Below are positions 35,761 to 49,030 of a stretch of DNA of 64,000 bases, piece by piece. The notes beneath the pieces were generated by a model, which made no database searches, had not been told where the DNA came from, and saw only the letters and a program-made list of their open reading frames with translations. Position numbers and translations under genes: made by a program. Each line of letters opens with the position of its first letter. Positions within the stretch are counted from its first letter, which is position 1. The DNA is from Cinnamomum chago (lineage: Eukaryota; Streptophyta; Magnoliopsida; Laurales; Lauraceae), in contig CP142461.1 of NCBI GenBank assembly GCA_038049695.1, positions 31,937,001 to 32,001,000 of the forward strand. Direction: 5' to 3'.

Positions 35761-38700
35761 TCAACCTCCACTCTGTGCAGAGAATTCGGGCTGTCGACCA
35801 AGTGGGATAAGCAGATCTTTCATAACTTCATATTCTTCCCCGCCAACTTGAGCAGCATCAAGCACCTGCTTCACCCCAAATAAAAGTTTACTCTTCAATG
35901 GCAACATAGAGACTGCTCCCACACCCTTAATTGGATATTTGGTTAGAAGTAAACAAAAAAATCATTTTTCTGTTGTGTGCTTTTAGAGTGAATACAAGAA
36001 CTACATGTTCCAATTCTCGTTCTCAACTTAATTAAGGGTTATTTCTACTGGTAGGTTGTCCAGGAGAAAGTTCTCTTTGCTTCCATCCAAAATACTAGGA
36101 GACAAACAAGGGCCAAGGAAATAAATAAATAACTTCATAAAAAAAAAACAGAGAAGCAACTGCAAAAAATCTTACTACATCCCAAGCTTCATTTACAATA
36201 TGTCAATTGAAAAGTATCAAATAACCGATCAAAGTTTGAATCCGTTACTATGATAAAATCCTTAGATGCTCTGACATGTCTTCAAATAAGTGATCAACCC
36301 AGCAGTACGAGAAAAAAGTTTTATAGATTTTGTCTTTGGTTTTTACAATTCATCAATCTGATACCTTCTGTTGGCTGGCAGTCAGGTACACTGCTTATAG
36401 TGGACAATCTTCAAGAGTGGCTCAACTATAATATATCAATGGTTGCATCGTACACAAAGCTGGGGAAGAACCACAGATTAAAAACACTTACCACCGGGGA
36501 AATTTGCTTGATCTCTTGTTTGTTGAATGCCAATTCAACCATCACAATTGGATAGGTTTTTATTTTTTATTTTTGCAATGAGTCACTTTCTCCCAAAATC
36601 TTCAGCCATGGGAAAGGGAATAGGCGATGGTTCTTACAGAGGAAAGGAAACCGATGGATTCTAAGTGAGAAGATGGGTCACTGGCAATATAATGAGGTAG
36701 TAGAGTTGGGTAGGACCAAGAAAGGAAAGAAGGCTGCGGGCATACCGAACCTAATGAAGGAGTGCTGGATGAATGTTGGGAACAGATCTCACTTAGTTTT
36801 AATAAGGATCATTCCCTGGAAGCAACCAGAACAAGAAATTGTTCGCCTAGATTTTGACAGTTGTTCAATTGGCAACCCAAGACTTGCTGATGAGATAATC
36901 TGTGACTCAGAGATAAGCTTGAATTGGCTTACCCAGGTTGCAATTGAATTTCAAATTCTTCTTCCATCTTGCAAAGAAACATATTGAAGAGGTGTTCTGG
37001 GGTTATGCCTCTCTTTCTAAGCACATCTGTTGTAAGAACTAACCCTGTCATGGCCACACCAAAAGAAGGCTTCACTCATGGAAAAACTAGAGCACTCCTA
37101 GCCATAGAATTGAAATGCAATTCAGTGAGCAAATAGGGAGGGATGCATTATGTGAGGCCCCACCCCCTTGTGGGCCCTCTAATTGAATTTTGATACTATT
37201 TATTATTAATTATTAGCTAATTATGTTAATTAGGGGTTAATCAGGGTAGTTATGTACTAATCTCCTAAGTTGAGTTAGATTAGCCTAGATGTATTAGTAT
37301 TAGGGTTATAGGGAGTCTTGTGTAATTCTAGGGTTAATTAGTGAGGGGAGGCCCTAGCTAGGGATTAGAGTTAACTATAGGGGGTTATTCCTAAAAAGCA
37401 CATTTCTAGAACCTTCCCACCTAAAGACCCATTTGCCCCCAACCCTAACCCTAATTCTATACAACCTCAAAGGGCATTTCAGTCCTTAGCCACTCCCAAA
37501 CCCTATAAATCTAGCACATTTGCCAAGGAAACCTAGCAACTATTCCTCTCTTCCATTTCTTCTTCTTCCTCTCTCTCATTTCTCTTCTAGACTTAGGCTG
37601 GGACTGTTCTTGTGCTGGAAAAAGATCCTAGGAGCTGAACTTCATCTTCTTGTGGATTTGGTTCTCTATTCTTCTTCTCTCTCTCTACAAACCTTCTAAT
37701 CCAAACAAGGCAAGCACACTATCTGTATTTAACATAGAACATGTGTCTTCTATTTATTTGATTCTGTATTTTTCAACTCAGTCATTATACAAGTGCTAGA
37801 ATTACTTTGAGCTTAGTTGTTTTGGATTTATGGCATTGATGGATGGGTTTCACCCCATTTGGAAGATCAATGGGCCTATTTAGTGTTGGATGATGGTGCA
37901 TTTTAGTCTTTATATGTTTCCTAATGATTTCATGAAGTTTGGGAGTGATTGGAGGTGTTTTGGTGGAAAATCGGGTTGAAAATGGGAAAATCCTGAAAAC
38001 TGGGTTCTGTAGATTTTGCAATAGCCAGGTCGACCCGGGTACACTGTTTTTGCAGAAAACAAGTCTCAGTTAAAAATTCCTGCAGACTGAGTTTTTCAGT
38101 GTACCAGGTCGACCGGCCCTGCCCAGGTTGACCGGGCACACTGAATTCTGGGAAAAACAGCTCCCAGTTAATATTTCCTGCAGACTGAGTTTTCCAATGT
38201 GCCAGGTCGACCTGGCACTGCCCAGTTCGACCGAGCACACAGGAAATACAGTGAAAAATGTCTGAAAGCTGGGACATCACTCTTACCAAGGTTTTTGGTG
38301 TATGCGGTCGACCACCCAGGCCAGGAGGTCGACCGGACACGCTGGGAACCATTGGAAACAAATTAAGTCTTCCAGGAGGCCTGACCTAGTTTTTCCAGTG
38401 CACTCGGTCGACCCACCAGGCCAGGAGTTCGACCGAGCACACTGCACACCAGGTCGACCTGGGGGTCAACCCCCAGTGTGCCAGGTCGGCCCAGCCTGTG
38501 CCAAGTCGACCGAGCACACTAGGAGACTGTGATTTTCCAATTTTCAGTCAATTGAAGTAGTGATCATTTGTGGGGCTCATTGACCATCCAAATGGACATT
38601 TATCAATGTACTAAGCCCGAGTCAACGGTGTGGCTCAACCTTGACTCGTGGGGACCACCGATTAGGGTTTTGGTCGTTTAATCTAAGATGATTCGATCCT

Positions 38701-41700
38701 TAAATGTTGTCAATGATGCCCGTAACCTCAGGAGCACCAAACACAGTATCCTTTGGCATCTGAGACTTCATTTAGAGATCTAATTACCGGAGATGAACCC
38801 GAACCTGAATGTGGTCCATTACCTAGGTTGGACTCTTGTATTTTCCCTATTGATTCTCATGTTTGAAGTTCACGCTTCACCTTTCTATGATTGTCACTCT
38901 TATATCCTTAGTGTAGCTAATGACTGTTAATTAATGGAAATGAATGACCTGAACCTAGGATATTTTAGAGGTGACCCGATAGTGTGATTTGGGAGAACAT
39001 TGACCCGAGTCTGTGGCTAGGCGGGCCCTTGTTGGGCCTAAGTATGGATATGTGTACCCTTAGATTGGAGAGGTAGTCTATATTAGTCTTATAACTCCTT
39101 ATGGTTTAGAAGGAGTTGTTTATCAGTAGAAATAGATATGATGCCTCGTTTGTACTGTTCTAGACCAGGCCATGGATTTGATGGGCCTTGGTATGGATCC
39201 AACGAGTGGGCTTGGACTTGAATTATAATCCATTGACTAAGTGATATGTGAACCTCTTAGAGACTTTGTTAGGACCTTGTTCACGCAAGGCAAAGCCTAG
39301 ACAGACACAAACCCTTAGAGTTCCTCAAGTCGGCATAGACATTCATTCGGTTGATTTAAGCTCAGCATGTGGACTGATCATCCCTGGTATGAGCTATTAT
39401 GAGTGTTGAGAAGCTATCATGATGAGCCATGTGTTGTTAGACGGGCGGTGTGATACCGGGTCCGGTCTTTGAGTGATGAGTGTGATGAGATTGATGAGTG
39501 ATTTGCGGGATTAGTAATTCCCAGCACTGGTGAGATTCCCCGCTACAACTGTGTTCAGTATGGGAGGGTCGCGGCATAATATCCCGCGGTATTCCAGCTC
39601 GTGTGAATGTGCCATTTTGTAGTAGAGTAGATGTTGTATATTATCCTGATTCTTTATGCTTATTTTGCTCAACTGCCTAGATCGTTTATCTTGTTATTCC
39701 TTAATTTTATACTTGTCTCTACTCTTTTGATATATATGTCGTATGTTACTTGTATAATGTGACTTGCCAGATCTTTAGATCTGACCCATCTTTGGTGCTT
39801 AGGCTTTGACCTAGAGTTCGCGGACGACGCGCTCGCGCTCGTAGAGGCGCCCGTTGCAGGAGAATATATGTGGGGCCCGGCCGACCCCGATGTCGAGCCG
39901 GAGGGTGGAAAGTCGTTGCTAGGGTTTTAAGAGCTATCTTTGTTTTGGGCTTTCGAGCGAATTTTGTAGTGAGCCGGGTAGCTAACAAAAATGTATTAAC
40001 TTTTGTTTTAACAAATTGATAACTTTAAACTAGATTACAGTTTTGCTCACATTTGATATATAGTGATACATATTGCTTCCGCTTTACTTCTTATGCTTCC
40101 GCAATTTAACCATTGAGTCTATATTGTTCAAAAGTTTTAAATTGAACCTCACTGCGGACCTACGATCTTGGAAGTTCTCGGGTTTTCCGGGAAGTAGCGC
40201 GCCAACTTCGGGTATTCCGACGACTTTTTCGGTATCCGGAATTGGGGCGTTACACATTAAGCCCAACTAGGCAAATGAGTTTGGGTAGAAAGACTCAAGG
40301 TCTGGTGGAACAATGAGAACAGCAGACACCGGCGGTTACTCAATGAAACTGGGAAGGGACCGTGTGTACACAATAGAAGAGTATAGATTCGGTAGAAAAT
40401 TTACCCAAAGAATCCTATTTCCATATCCTCTAGTAGCACTGATTTGGTCGAAAATTTACCCAAAGAATCCATGTAGCAAATTTTTTCCATCACTAAATCT
40501 CACATGGTTTTGATGTACAATTAGCTCCCCATGAGAGCTCCACATATGTTGCTGGTAATGCATTGTTTTGTATCCAATGATGTGGCTAGGTCTTCAGACT
40601 TTCCCTGATGACATTTCTATGCCCACAACAATCAGACTACTCTTATTAATATTCATTCACAATCTTGATATGAACTCAAGACATCTAGGAACAATATAAT
40701 ATTCTCCACCTCCAAGTCCAATACAAAAACCTCACAAAAAAGCAACATGTCATCTGTGAACTCTGTGCAATTTCCATACCTCCTCTTGTCAGATGCGCTC
40801 TTTTCAACAATCTACCAAAACCTTCCACCCACAATCTTAAACAAAACAGGAGTATAGTGCATGGTTCACAATATTGGCGGATACATTTGTGTATCGCCCA
40901 ATACGCAAAACTAGAACCTTGAAAACAACAACACATATCTTCCAATTTATCTATCATCCATTTCGACCAAGAAATTCAATCTGAAGCCTATTTAAGATCC
41001 ATTTCCCCCTCTTTGCCCTCCTTAGAGCTGAAAGTTGCAAGAAACTGAAGAATTAATGTGATTTCTACCATCTCAAAGCTTCATTTTATGAAAGAAAAAT
41101 AACAATTCAGTGTTGTTTCGGCAAGATAAAATGTGTATGCAGGCTTTGGCTTGAGGAGCTTCATAAAGGTATGAGTGCAGGCTTGTGTTTTTGAGTTTTT
41201 ATTTGAGAGATAATTTAGAACGGGTTTAGTATTTAGCTGTTTTGATGAGTGCATGAAGGATTTGGCAATTTAAAATAAAACCAAAGAAGATTTATTAAAC
41301 CTTTTAACTTTTTTGAATTTTCCAACTCTGGGCTGGTTTGCGTTTGACCCGTCAAAGGGGATGGGAAAGGAGACATCTGTGTAAGCAGCAGTGCCCTAGC
41401 CTGAAATTTATGTAACGAGTAGAAGAACAGAGGACAAGATTCAATCAGCCACCATTTACCGATGACTAATTAGGGCCCTTCAGACTCTGGTTGGGCATCC
41501 TTAGGCACGCCAGTTAGGAGCACCGTCATCCTCAAAAGGGTGGGGCTGGCTGGTTGGTGTGTCTTCTCCATGCCAATGGGTCCTGTTCCCTTTGACAGAC
41601 CCAGCCAAAACGTGAGCGTACTCACGCTTTGGTGCATGCCTCTGCTTGTTGCATCCTCCTACCACTCGTGATCCTACCTAAATACTAGCATGCAATGTGT

Positions 41701-44700
41701 TAGTGTGGCTTAGATTTGACTCTTAGTTGTTAAATTGCCTTAGATTTAGTAAATTTCAGTAAAGAATTACAATTACTTGCCATTGCTTTGCTCTAAATTA
41801 AGTATATAAAAGTAAATGCATGTGACCCTGATATGCATTACCTTGTGCAGCAGCATCCTTTTGCTTGACATATACTGAGTAAGAGCTGGGATTCTACAAA
41901 CTGAGAGAGCGTCTATAAACAAAAGAACAATCACTTTCCATTGATTTGTTCTAAACGGTGGTAATGGATCAACATACGACATTGTGTCCAGCAAGCGCCC
42001 CTGAAGACAAATTGTGTAGCATATCTTAGATTTTGATTTAAATCAGGAAGAAGGAATTGTACACTTAAATATTTATTTATTTTATCAGCACATCAAAAGA
42101 TGTATATAAACCAATTGTACCAAGGAATATATATTTCACAGCCAGCATAACTTGAAGTAGAGACATGAGCTCTCAAGTTCTACATTTGTACTTTTAAAAA
42201 AAAAAGAAAGAAAAGCCTATTGAGAGGGGGAAAAGCCAGACCAAAGTGGGTCTCAAGGATGCCAATAAGAGAAGTTGCATCCTGATCTATGTGCCAGTTA
42301 ACAAAAGCAATTGGAGTATGCATATAACGAAGCTCCACCATGGGCCTTAACACATAACGCTCTTGTAAAGCCTAGTACTATGTGCCCTGCATCCCCTTCC
42401 ACAAAAGATGCTTTGTGACTGCAAACTGCTATCAGTTGGCAAGCTAAATGAGACTAGATTGACTTCATTACATTTGGAAATAAAAATAACTAGGTTGGGT
42501 TGTGTTTTTTCCCCCGCTTTTTTAGAAATAATGCTTTAAAAATCTAGGTAAAAAAGAGAAAGGAATGCATCAGGCACTCGTATCAGTTGCTTCCCTGAGC
42601 AAGGGTGTCTAAAGAAGATTAGACCAAACATACACATTAAAGTACATCATTACAAAATTACTAGTACTGCTTAAAACTTAAAAAGATTTCAAAACTTAAA
42701 ATTTAGCATACTGGGGGTACATTTATGTTTTCAATATGATACAGATCAGACACATTTTCTGTGGACACAAGAATACCATTCCACATAAGAAGGTTGCATC
42801 AAATTGGCAGTCTGCTATAAGAAACTTGCCATACTTCAAAGCAAGTTCCACTTTACAACAGACGAACCCAACCCCAAATAGATGGGATACGGCTTCGACG
42901 ATGATAATGAACAAACCATTTATAGATACCCATTTTAGAAAATTTAGCAAGTGCTTCAAAATTTTAGGGCACATTTGTTTCATGCAATAAATTCCTTGGA
43001 ATTCCCAGATTGGTATTTCTAAAAGTGGTTTAAATTGAATAAACAAAGGTGAATATCCAAAAATGATCGTCAAATAATCTCTCCCTGTGATGGAAAATAC
43101 ATCAATGGGAGACGGGAAATGAATACACAGCCAACAACACCCCAGTAATTCAAATCCCAAGAAAGTCAAGGTACATCTACGTCTCCACCGTATAACCTTC
43201 ACCCCTAACACAGCTAAGTAATCACTGAAAACTATTCCAAGGCAAAACCATTACAAGACATTCAAGCAAAGTAAAGAATCATGAGCAATGTTCAGGTTGC
43301 ATACCAGAAATTGCTCCAGGAAAGAAATTGGTGTTGGCAGCCTGAGATCTGCAACTACACCAGGTAAAGAACGACTAATGCAGCCAGCAAAAGTTTGCTT
43401 AATTTCCGAAGATCGCCCATCACTGAGGGCAACCTTGCGTGGGTATTCCCTCCCATTAACAAATAAAAAGTAATCCTGGGAACTCTCATCTCGGCCATAT
43501 ATATAAGCCAGAGAAGAAGCTGATACCCATCCAAAGAGTGCTGTCCACATAGTTGCAAAGGGTGACAGCTGAAAATTATAATTGTTAGATCTTGTCAATA
43601 ACCAGGAACAATGACTAAAGATATTTATGATTTCAACACATATGCCTACAATTAGTGAATGTAGAACTTACGGTCAAACTGAAACCCTCAGGAGGTGTGT
43701 CATGCCATGAATCCTCACAATCAAATAAATCAGCGTCTAAAAGCACAGGCTTTCTTGGCCATTTTACACTTTGGCAATCTGGTTCAGACACATCCATCAA
43801 CTCTGAAGAGTTTCCCTCATCAACTTCAACTGGAGGGAGAATAACAATGCCAGCTTCCGTCACTATGTATTAAAACAGTAACAGATATAAGTTATAATAC
43901 TCAAATCCATCTAAAGTGAATGAAAACAAGAACTTCTGATTTATGAGAAGTTGAGTTTACCAGCATCCTCTGCATCACATTCACTGGAAGCAACAGCCTC
44001 AGCTGCCTGGCTCAATGCAATTGCACAAGCTTCCGCTAATGCAAAACGTAAGGAGCTTTCATCATCCACATCTGAAACACTTGAATTCTTAATGCTCTCA
44101 GATTTTTCTTCTGTCTTTTGACCATTAAAAAGATTGCCAGCATCTATATTCTCAGCCTTTTTCTCATCGGCCCACGTAACATTGCGGCTTAATGGCTTCA
44201 CTCCAGAGGACTTCAATGCAGATTTCAACTGGGTTCCATTTTGCTTCACTACTGCTGCTGCTACAGAATCCTCCCCCTGCGGTCCCTTAGAAAGAGCAGA
44301 TCTTGATTGGGTTTCACTTTGTTTACCTGCTTTTTCTACAATATCCTTCCCCTTAGATTTTCTATTAGCTTTGGGCTTAGAATCATTTTTCTGGGGACCC
44401 ATGGATGCTTCGGAAGCACTCAACTGATCCCCTATAATTACGGTACTGACGAAAGCTGTTTCATTCCCTACCACAACCTCTTTCCTTTCTACAGTCCCAG
44501 CTTCTTTAGGTTTAGATCCTGTAATATGCACACTCTGAGCTTACTTCTGTTGCACAGAGTAAACAACTATGGAAACTAGTGTTGCAAACATAAAATAACA
44601 AGTACTTTAAAAAAAATTTAAAAAAAGAACGGAAATTATAAATTATAACAACCATAGTAGCAAAAACTGAAACAAGAAAAAGTAAAAAAGATTATAAATT

Positions 44701-47700
44701 ATAACAACCATTGTGAGGCCCTGCCCCTTCAGTACCCTAATTATGTGCTAAGTTATACCTAATTATACCTATTTATGCTAATTAATAAGGATTTGTAAAG
44801 GGTAATTTAGTCTTTCCTAAGAATTAGGCCTAGTTATAGGAATAAGGAGTCTTTTTTGATTTTATAGCTTTATAGGGGTTTAGTTGGATTTCTTAGAGTT
44901 TGTTAGTTAGTTAGAGGCTCTTAGAAGTAATTTATAAGAATAGGAGGGGTTTCTCTTGGAGAATTTGCAATTGAGACCTAGAATACCCTAAACACCCTTT
45001 AGTTCCTTCACGAAGCAATCAAAGGAGTTTGGGCTTCTTGGACACTTCCCATCAAACCAAAGCCTATAAAACTACCCCCCACCTCATTCCAACGATCTCT
45101 ATCTCGTCTCTCTCATTTTCCCTCCCATTTCTCTCTTCTTCCCTCTCTTCTCTTCCCATTACCCTCTAAAATTCTCCACAAAAATTACTAGATCTAGGGT
45201 TTCTACTATCAAAAGAGCAAGGATCTCAGCCATCTCTAAGCTAGAAGACCTCTCCTCTCTCCAAGATCTTCTTCTACTCTACAAAACAAGGGAACCTCCA
45301 TTCCTTAGCTCAATTTCCTTATAGATCTTCTTCTTTCCTTAGAATTCCCTTCTCTTATGCAATTTCTCCTTGGGATTTGAGTGTAGGAGTTGTAGATCTG
45401 AGTTTTTGGAAACTATTGTGAGAATTAGAGAGCTTAGAAGCTTAGAATTGGGAATTTGAGCTTGGATGTTGAAGATCAAGCTAGGAGACCTCCATTGGAG
45501 ACCAAAGGCAAGTGCAATATACCTTCTAGCATATAATGCATGTTCTTCCCTTTTGAATTCTGCCAATTTCTATTCTATGGATGTTTTGATGTGTAGATCT
45601 ACCTTTTTAAGCTCTTGTTTATGGTTTGATGGCCATTGATGGATGGGATCTCCCATTTGGAAGATCAATGGCCCATGGATGTTGGATTTGTGGTGGATGA
45701 TGGAGTTTGTACGATTGGAGTTGGTTTTGTGATGTTTGGAGTGGCATTGATGTGTTTTAAAAAGGGAAACATAAGCTATAAACAAAGGAACATGACAGGA
45801 ACTCCTGCTCAAGCGAGGTCCCAGTTGCTCGAGTAGGGAAGCTCTATGGAAACCCAAGTTTTGTTGTTCGCTTGAGCGAGCTTCAGTTCACTCGAGCAGA
45901 CAAACTCTCTGGAAACGATTAGAGGCTTCCAACGACTGAGCTCGCTCGAGCAAGGGGACTCTCTAGGACACTCGCTCAAGTAGAGCTAGGCTCACTTGAG
46001 CGAGCACGTCTACTGTGTACCTATTTGATTTTCACCCACTTTGAGTTTTCTGTGAGCAGAGTTTTCTAGAATTGCTTTCTCTTCGTACTTAGCTATTCCT
46101 GGGCTCATTGACCCTCCATGTGAACCCCTATTGATGTGCCAAACATGAGTCAAGGGTTGGGCTTGACCTTGACCCATGAGGCCACCCAAAGTAGGGTCTA
46201 AGGCTATAAAATGGAATCCGGTTCAGTCCTTAAAAGCAGTCTGAGATGTCCTATAACTTCGGAGCACCAAATGCACACTCTTAGCATCTGAGACTATCTT
46301 TTATGATGGAATTGGGTGAAGTGGACCTTGGACCTGAAAAGGGGCATTGACATAGGTTGTACTACTTGGTACTATTTTCAATTGATTGATTCTTGCTATC
46401 ACATGATTATATGCTCTTCTCTTCATTTCATACTACTGCCATACCATTGTTAAACCTATTTAATAAATGAAAATGGAAGACCTTGACCTAGGGTTGACCT
46501 AGAGGTGACATTTACCGTGAACGGAGACCACTTGACCCATGTCTGTGACTAGGCAGGCTATCCTATGGCCTAAGGAAGGGATGAATGTGATGACCACGGA
46601 GTAGATGGATTGTATAGGCACATGATGTGAATGTATTTGTAATGATTGTATATGGATATGAACATGGAGATGGACATGGATACGATGATGGACTGTATAG
46701 GAGATATGATGAGAATGTGGACTAGACTTGAATACCGGACCTTGTATAGACACGTGAAACCTCGCTCACGCAAAGGGTAGCCTAGCCAGACACTTGACCT
46801 GATTATGTGGTTCCTTAGAGTCGGCTTAAGCATCCACTCGGTTGATATGAGCTTAGTCTCGACATTGATCACGCTCGGTAGGAGCTATTTTGTGTGTAAG
46901 GTCATCATTATAAGCTGGATAAGGTGGACGTACGCCAGTGGGGTATCACATGATATTGCACGATACCATTATATGGCCAATAGACTCCGGTAATACGATA
47001 CGGCTAGGTTATGATCCCGTGCATTTCCCCACCGCAACTCGAAGTAGTACAGGAGGGCAGCGTCATAATATCCTATAGTACTAGCTTGTGTGGATGTGTT
47101 ATATTGATTAGATGGATGGTTTAGCTTATTCCCTATATTGATCCATGTTACTTATGATTTGCACGACTTGCATAGCATTGTCACCTTGTTACTCTATTGA
47201 TTTTATTACTGTCTTTATTCCTTTTTTATGCATCCATACTATGTTATTAGTATATTGTTCTGCTAGGTCCTTTTGGATCTAACACAATATTTGGTGCTTA
47301 GCTATTATTACATACCAATCCCTGAGGGCGATGCGCTCCTCGAGGCGCCGATAGTCTAAGAGTACGGATGGGGCCCAGATGTCCTGGATGCGGCACTGGA
47401 GGGTGGAGAGCCTATGCAGGGATTTTGAGTGACTTCTTGATGTGAGATTTGGGGTACATCTGTTATGTAGACACTTTATATTTTACTTTAAGATTAGCTT
47501 GGATTATGCTCTGTTGGTATTTGATACATGGTTTATGGTACCATGAGATTTTATGATATGCTTCCGCTATTCTATATTAGCTTCCGCACTTAACCGTTCT
47601 TGTGATATTGATGGAAAAGTTTTATATTGGACCTCACTGCGGACCTATGATCCTGGAAGTTCCCGATTAACTCAGGAAGTAGCATGCCAAATTCAGGTAC

Positions 47701-48937
47701 CTTGGCAGTAAACTCGATATTCGGAATTGGGGCCTTACAACCATGGTTTAGGAAATTGAAACATGTTGATTCACCACAAATCTATGAGTTGTTGCACCGC
47801 TAAAAGTTTGTGATTTGCCCGAGTCTTCACAGTCCACTGCACGACGGGTGCCTCTTGTATGGGTGACCAGGACTGTTTGTTGGGTGGCCCCATATTACAC
47901 TGCTGGGAGGCCCCGTACAGGCCATGTAACCAAGAACTTGCACCAGCACCAATTGCAGGAATTTAAATGCCAGATCAGTTGTCATAACCAAACTGATTTG
48001 AATCAAAACATGGCCATTATCAAAAGAAAGGTTTATACTACTAAACGCAATGATCATGATATATGGGGTAACAACAATATTACTTTATGATTAGGCCCTT
48101 TAACACCAATCAAATAGTAAAGTTTGTGGCGGCATCCCTCATCTTGCCACATTAAATGAAAATTGAATCAGTACTCCAATCAGGATGATTCAACTTTCCT
48201 CCTCACCAGAGGCACGCTACTGTAAACAGACTGCATAATGTAAATAATAGAATGAAGAAACAGAAGGCATTCAATTCATTACCAAACAATTACCTACCCT
48301 TCTCCTGATGCTTTGCACGCATAGGCAATGAGCTCAGATCACTCCGATCGCGTGGAACGTATCCTTCGATCGCATTTGGCGGGCCAATCCAATCCTCCAG
48401 CGAAACCTCCCCCGCCTTGGCATCTGCCTTGTCCAGAATCTTCAACTCCGGAATCCCCATCGCCCCATTCTTCTTCCCCTTGTCTTCCAAACTCAACTCC
48501 CCAAACAACCCCAAAACCTCCCAAATCTTCCCCGGGTCGGACACCGCCCTCCGCTCCTCCTTAAAGCTCGCCGTGAAAGTCTTGCTAATCGCGTGACAAG
48601 CAGAAGAGCAATACTTCCCCGTCTCCCTGAGATCCAGCAGCGTTTTTTCTTCCCGCGAAATCTTGAACCGCCCCTTTCGCGCCGAGCGATCGGACGGCAG
48701 GGAATTGGGGCAGAGGGGGTAGCCGCAGAGATTGGAGATGGATCGCTCGGTCACGACGTCCTCGTAATCGCTTCGAGACAGGAGAGATCCGGCGGAGAAG
48801 AGCTGGTATTCGCTGTGGATCCCGTCGAGGAGGGCGAGCTGGAGCTTGTGGACGGCGTCTTTGGCGGCGATTGGAGGAGGAGGAGGAGGATCTTTCGCCA
48901 TTGGAGAGGGATTTGATGGAGCTGGTTCTGGTGACAT
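35761..48937 (-). CDS. RPAP2: RPAP2/RTR1-type RNA polymerase II CTD phosphatase homologue
   Basis: Family role: dephosphorylates Ser5 of the RNA polymerase II C-terminal domain and helps polymerase enter the nucleus. Minus-strand exons are 48937-48298, 44518-43961, 43862-43672, 43568-43305, 42000-41842 and 35865-35761. Splice borders are GT..AG and phases join to 638 aa. The N-terminal RTR1 zinc finger is seen as NLCGYPLCPN (C71, C76) and KYCSSACHAI (C110, C114/H115). Exon 2 carries a charged linker and SALKSSGVKPLSRNVTWADE, a plant RPAP2 hallmark. The C-terminal region has MWTALFGWVS, LLDTMSYVDPLPPF, LLFIDALSVCRIPAL and EEYEVMKDLLIPLG. A second Met (residue 13) is an alternative start. Introns 1 (3.8 kb) and 5 (6.0 kb) each contain a solo LTR of one family. 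No coding damage is seen. Confidence 0.94.
37502..37512 (+). promoter_or_regulatory. TATA box of solo LTR A
   Basis: CCCTATAAATC followed by a CT-rich tract, at an offset from the LTR start like that of the TATA in the sister LTR at about 45062. Confidence 0.6.
38025..38520 (+). repeat. GGTCGACC-rich degenerate array inside solo LTR A
   Basis: About nine GTCGAC palindromes and several one-base variants (GTTCGACC, GTTGACC, GTCAACC) recur, usually set as CCAGGTCGACC...CCGAGCACACTG. Spacer pieces such as TCCTGCAGACTGAGTTTT also recur. Local GC is well above the surroundings. Confidence 0.85.
42850..42915 (-). repeat. LINE 3'-tail-like fragment in RPAP2 intron 4
   Basis: On the minus strand, ATCATCGTCGAAGCCGTATC is followed by CCATCTATTTGGGGTTGG. 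This resembles the ATCATCAAAGCCTTGTCCCA / ACCATGTTGGGGTTAG pattern next to the LINE remnant at 57.8 kb, in the same sense relative to its motif. Confidence 0.5.
45062..45073 (+). promoter_or_regulatory. TATA box of solo LTR B
   Basis: CCTATAAAACTA precedes a long CT-rich leader (CTCTCTCATTTTCCCTCCC), as in the sister LTR. Confidence 0.6.
45795..46015 (+). repeat. GCTCGAGC-rich degenerate array inside solo LTR B
   Basis: Multiple CTCGAG/GCTCGAGC palindromes and CTTGAGCGAGC variants recur at the position where the sister LTR has GGTCGACC repeats. Confidence 0.8.
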
Positions 48938-49030
48938 TTGAGAAGAAGAGATTGTAGAAATTGAGAAGGGCTAGCGTTTTAGGAAACCACAACCTCAACC
49001 AAACTGAATAGAATTCTGTTTTCTTGACCA

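Larger units (their letters stand above)
37151..40254 (+). mobile_element. solo LTR, 3,104 bp (family copy A), in RPAP2 intron 5
   Basis: Begins TGTGAGGCCCCAC and ends GGGGCGTTACA (TG..CA). A perfect 5-bp target duplication CATTA lies at 37146-37150 and 40255-40259. There is no primer-binding site, internal coding region or second LTR, so it is a solo LTR from unequal recombination. A TATA box (CCCTATAAATC, about 37502) marks the LTR promoter. It is collinear with the copy at 44712 over blocks such as TTTGGAAGATCAATGG and CCTCACTGCGGACCTA. Orientation follows the TATA box, opposite to the host gene. The 3.1 kb length suggests a Ty3/gypsy lineage with long LTRs, but I cannot assign the family. 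Confidence 0.92.
44712..47739 (+). mobile_element. solo LTR, 3,028 bp (family copy B), in RPAP2 intron 1
   Basis: Begins TGTGAGGCCCTGCCCC and ends GGGGCCTTACA. A perfect 5-bp target duplication ACCAT lies at 44707-44711 and 47740-47744. A TATA box (AGCCTATAAAAC) is at about 45062. Same family as 37151-40254, with similar order of conserved blocks, but clearly diverged and with a different palindrome-rich segment. It has no internal domain or partner LTR. It lies in the large first intron of the RPAP2 gene on the opposite strand. Confidence 0.92.

Noticed and set aside
36673..36987. 104-codon plus-strand frame in RPAP2 intron 5
   Set aside because: No domain recognised; intronic and unsupported.
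37930..38361. 143-codon minus-strand frame in solo LTR A
   Set aside because: It arises from the GGTCGACC repeats; composition is repetitive and it crosses LTR sequence with no coding homologue.
47820..47936. Possible 5S rRNA-like stretch (ATGGGTGACC)
   Set aside because: Only the short ATGGGTGACC block agrees with 5S rRNA; the remainder does not.
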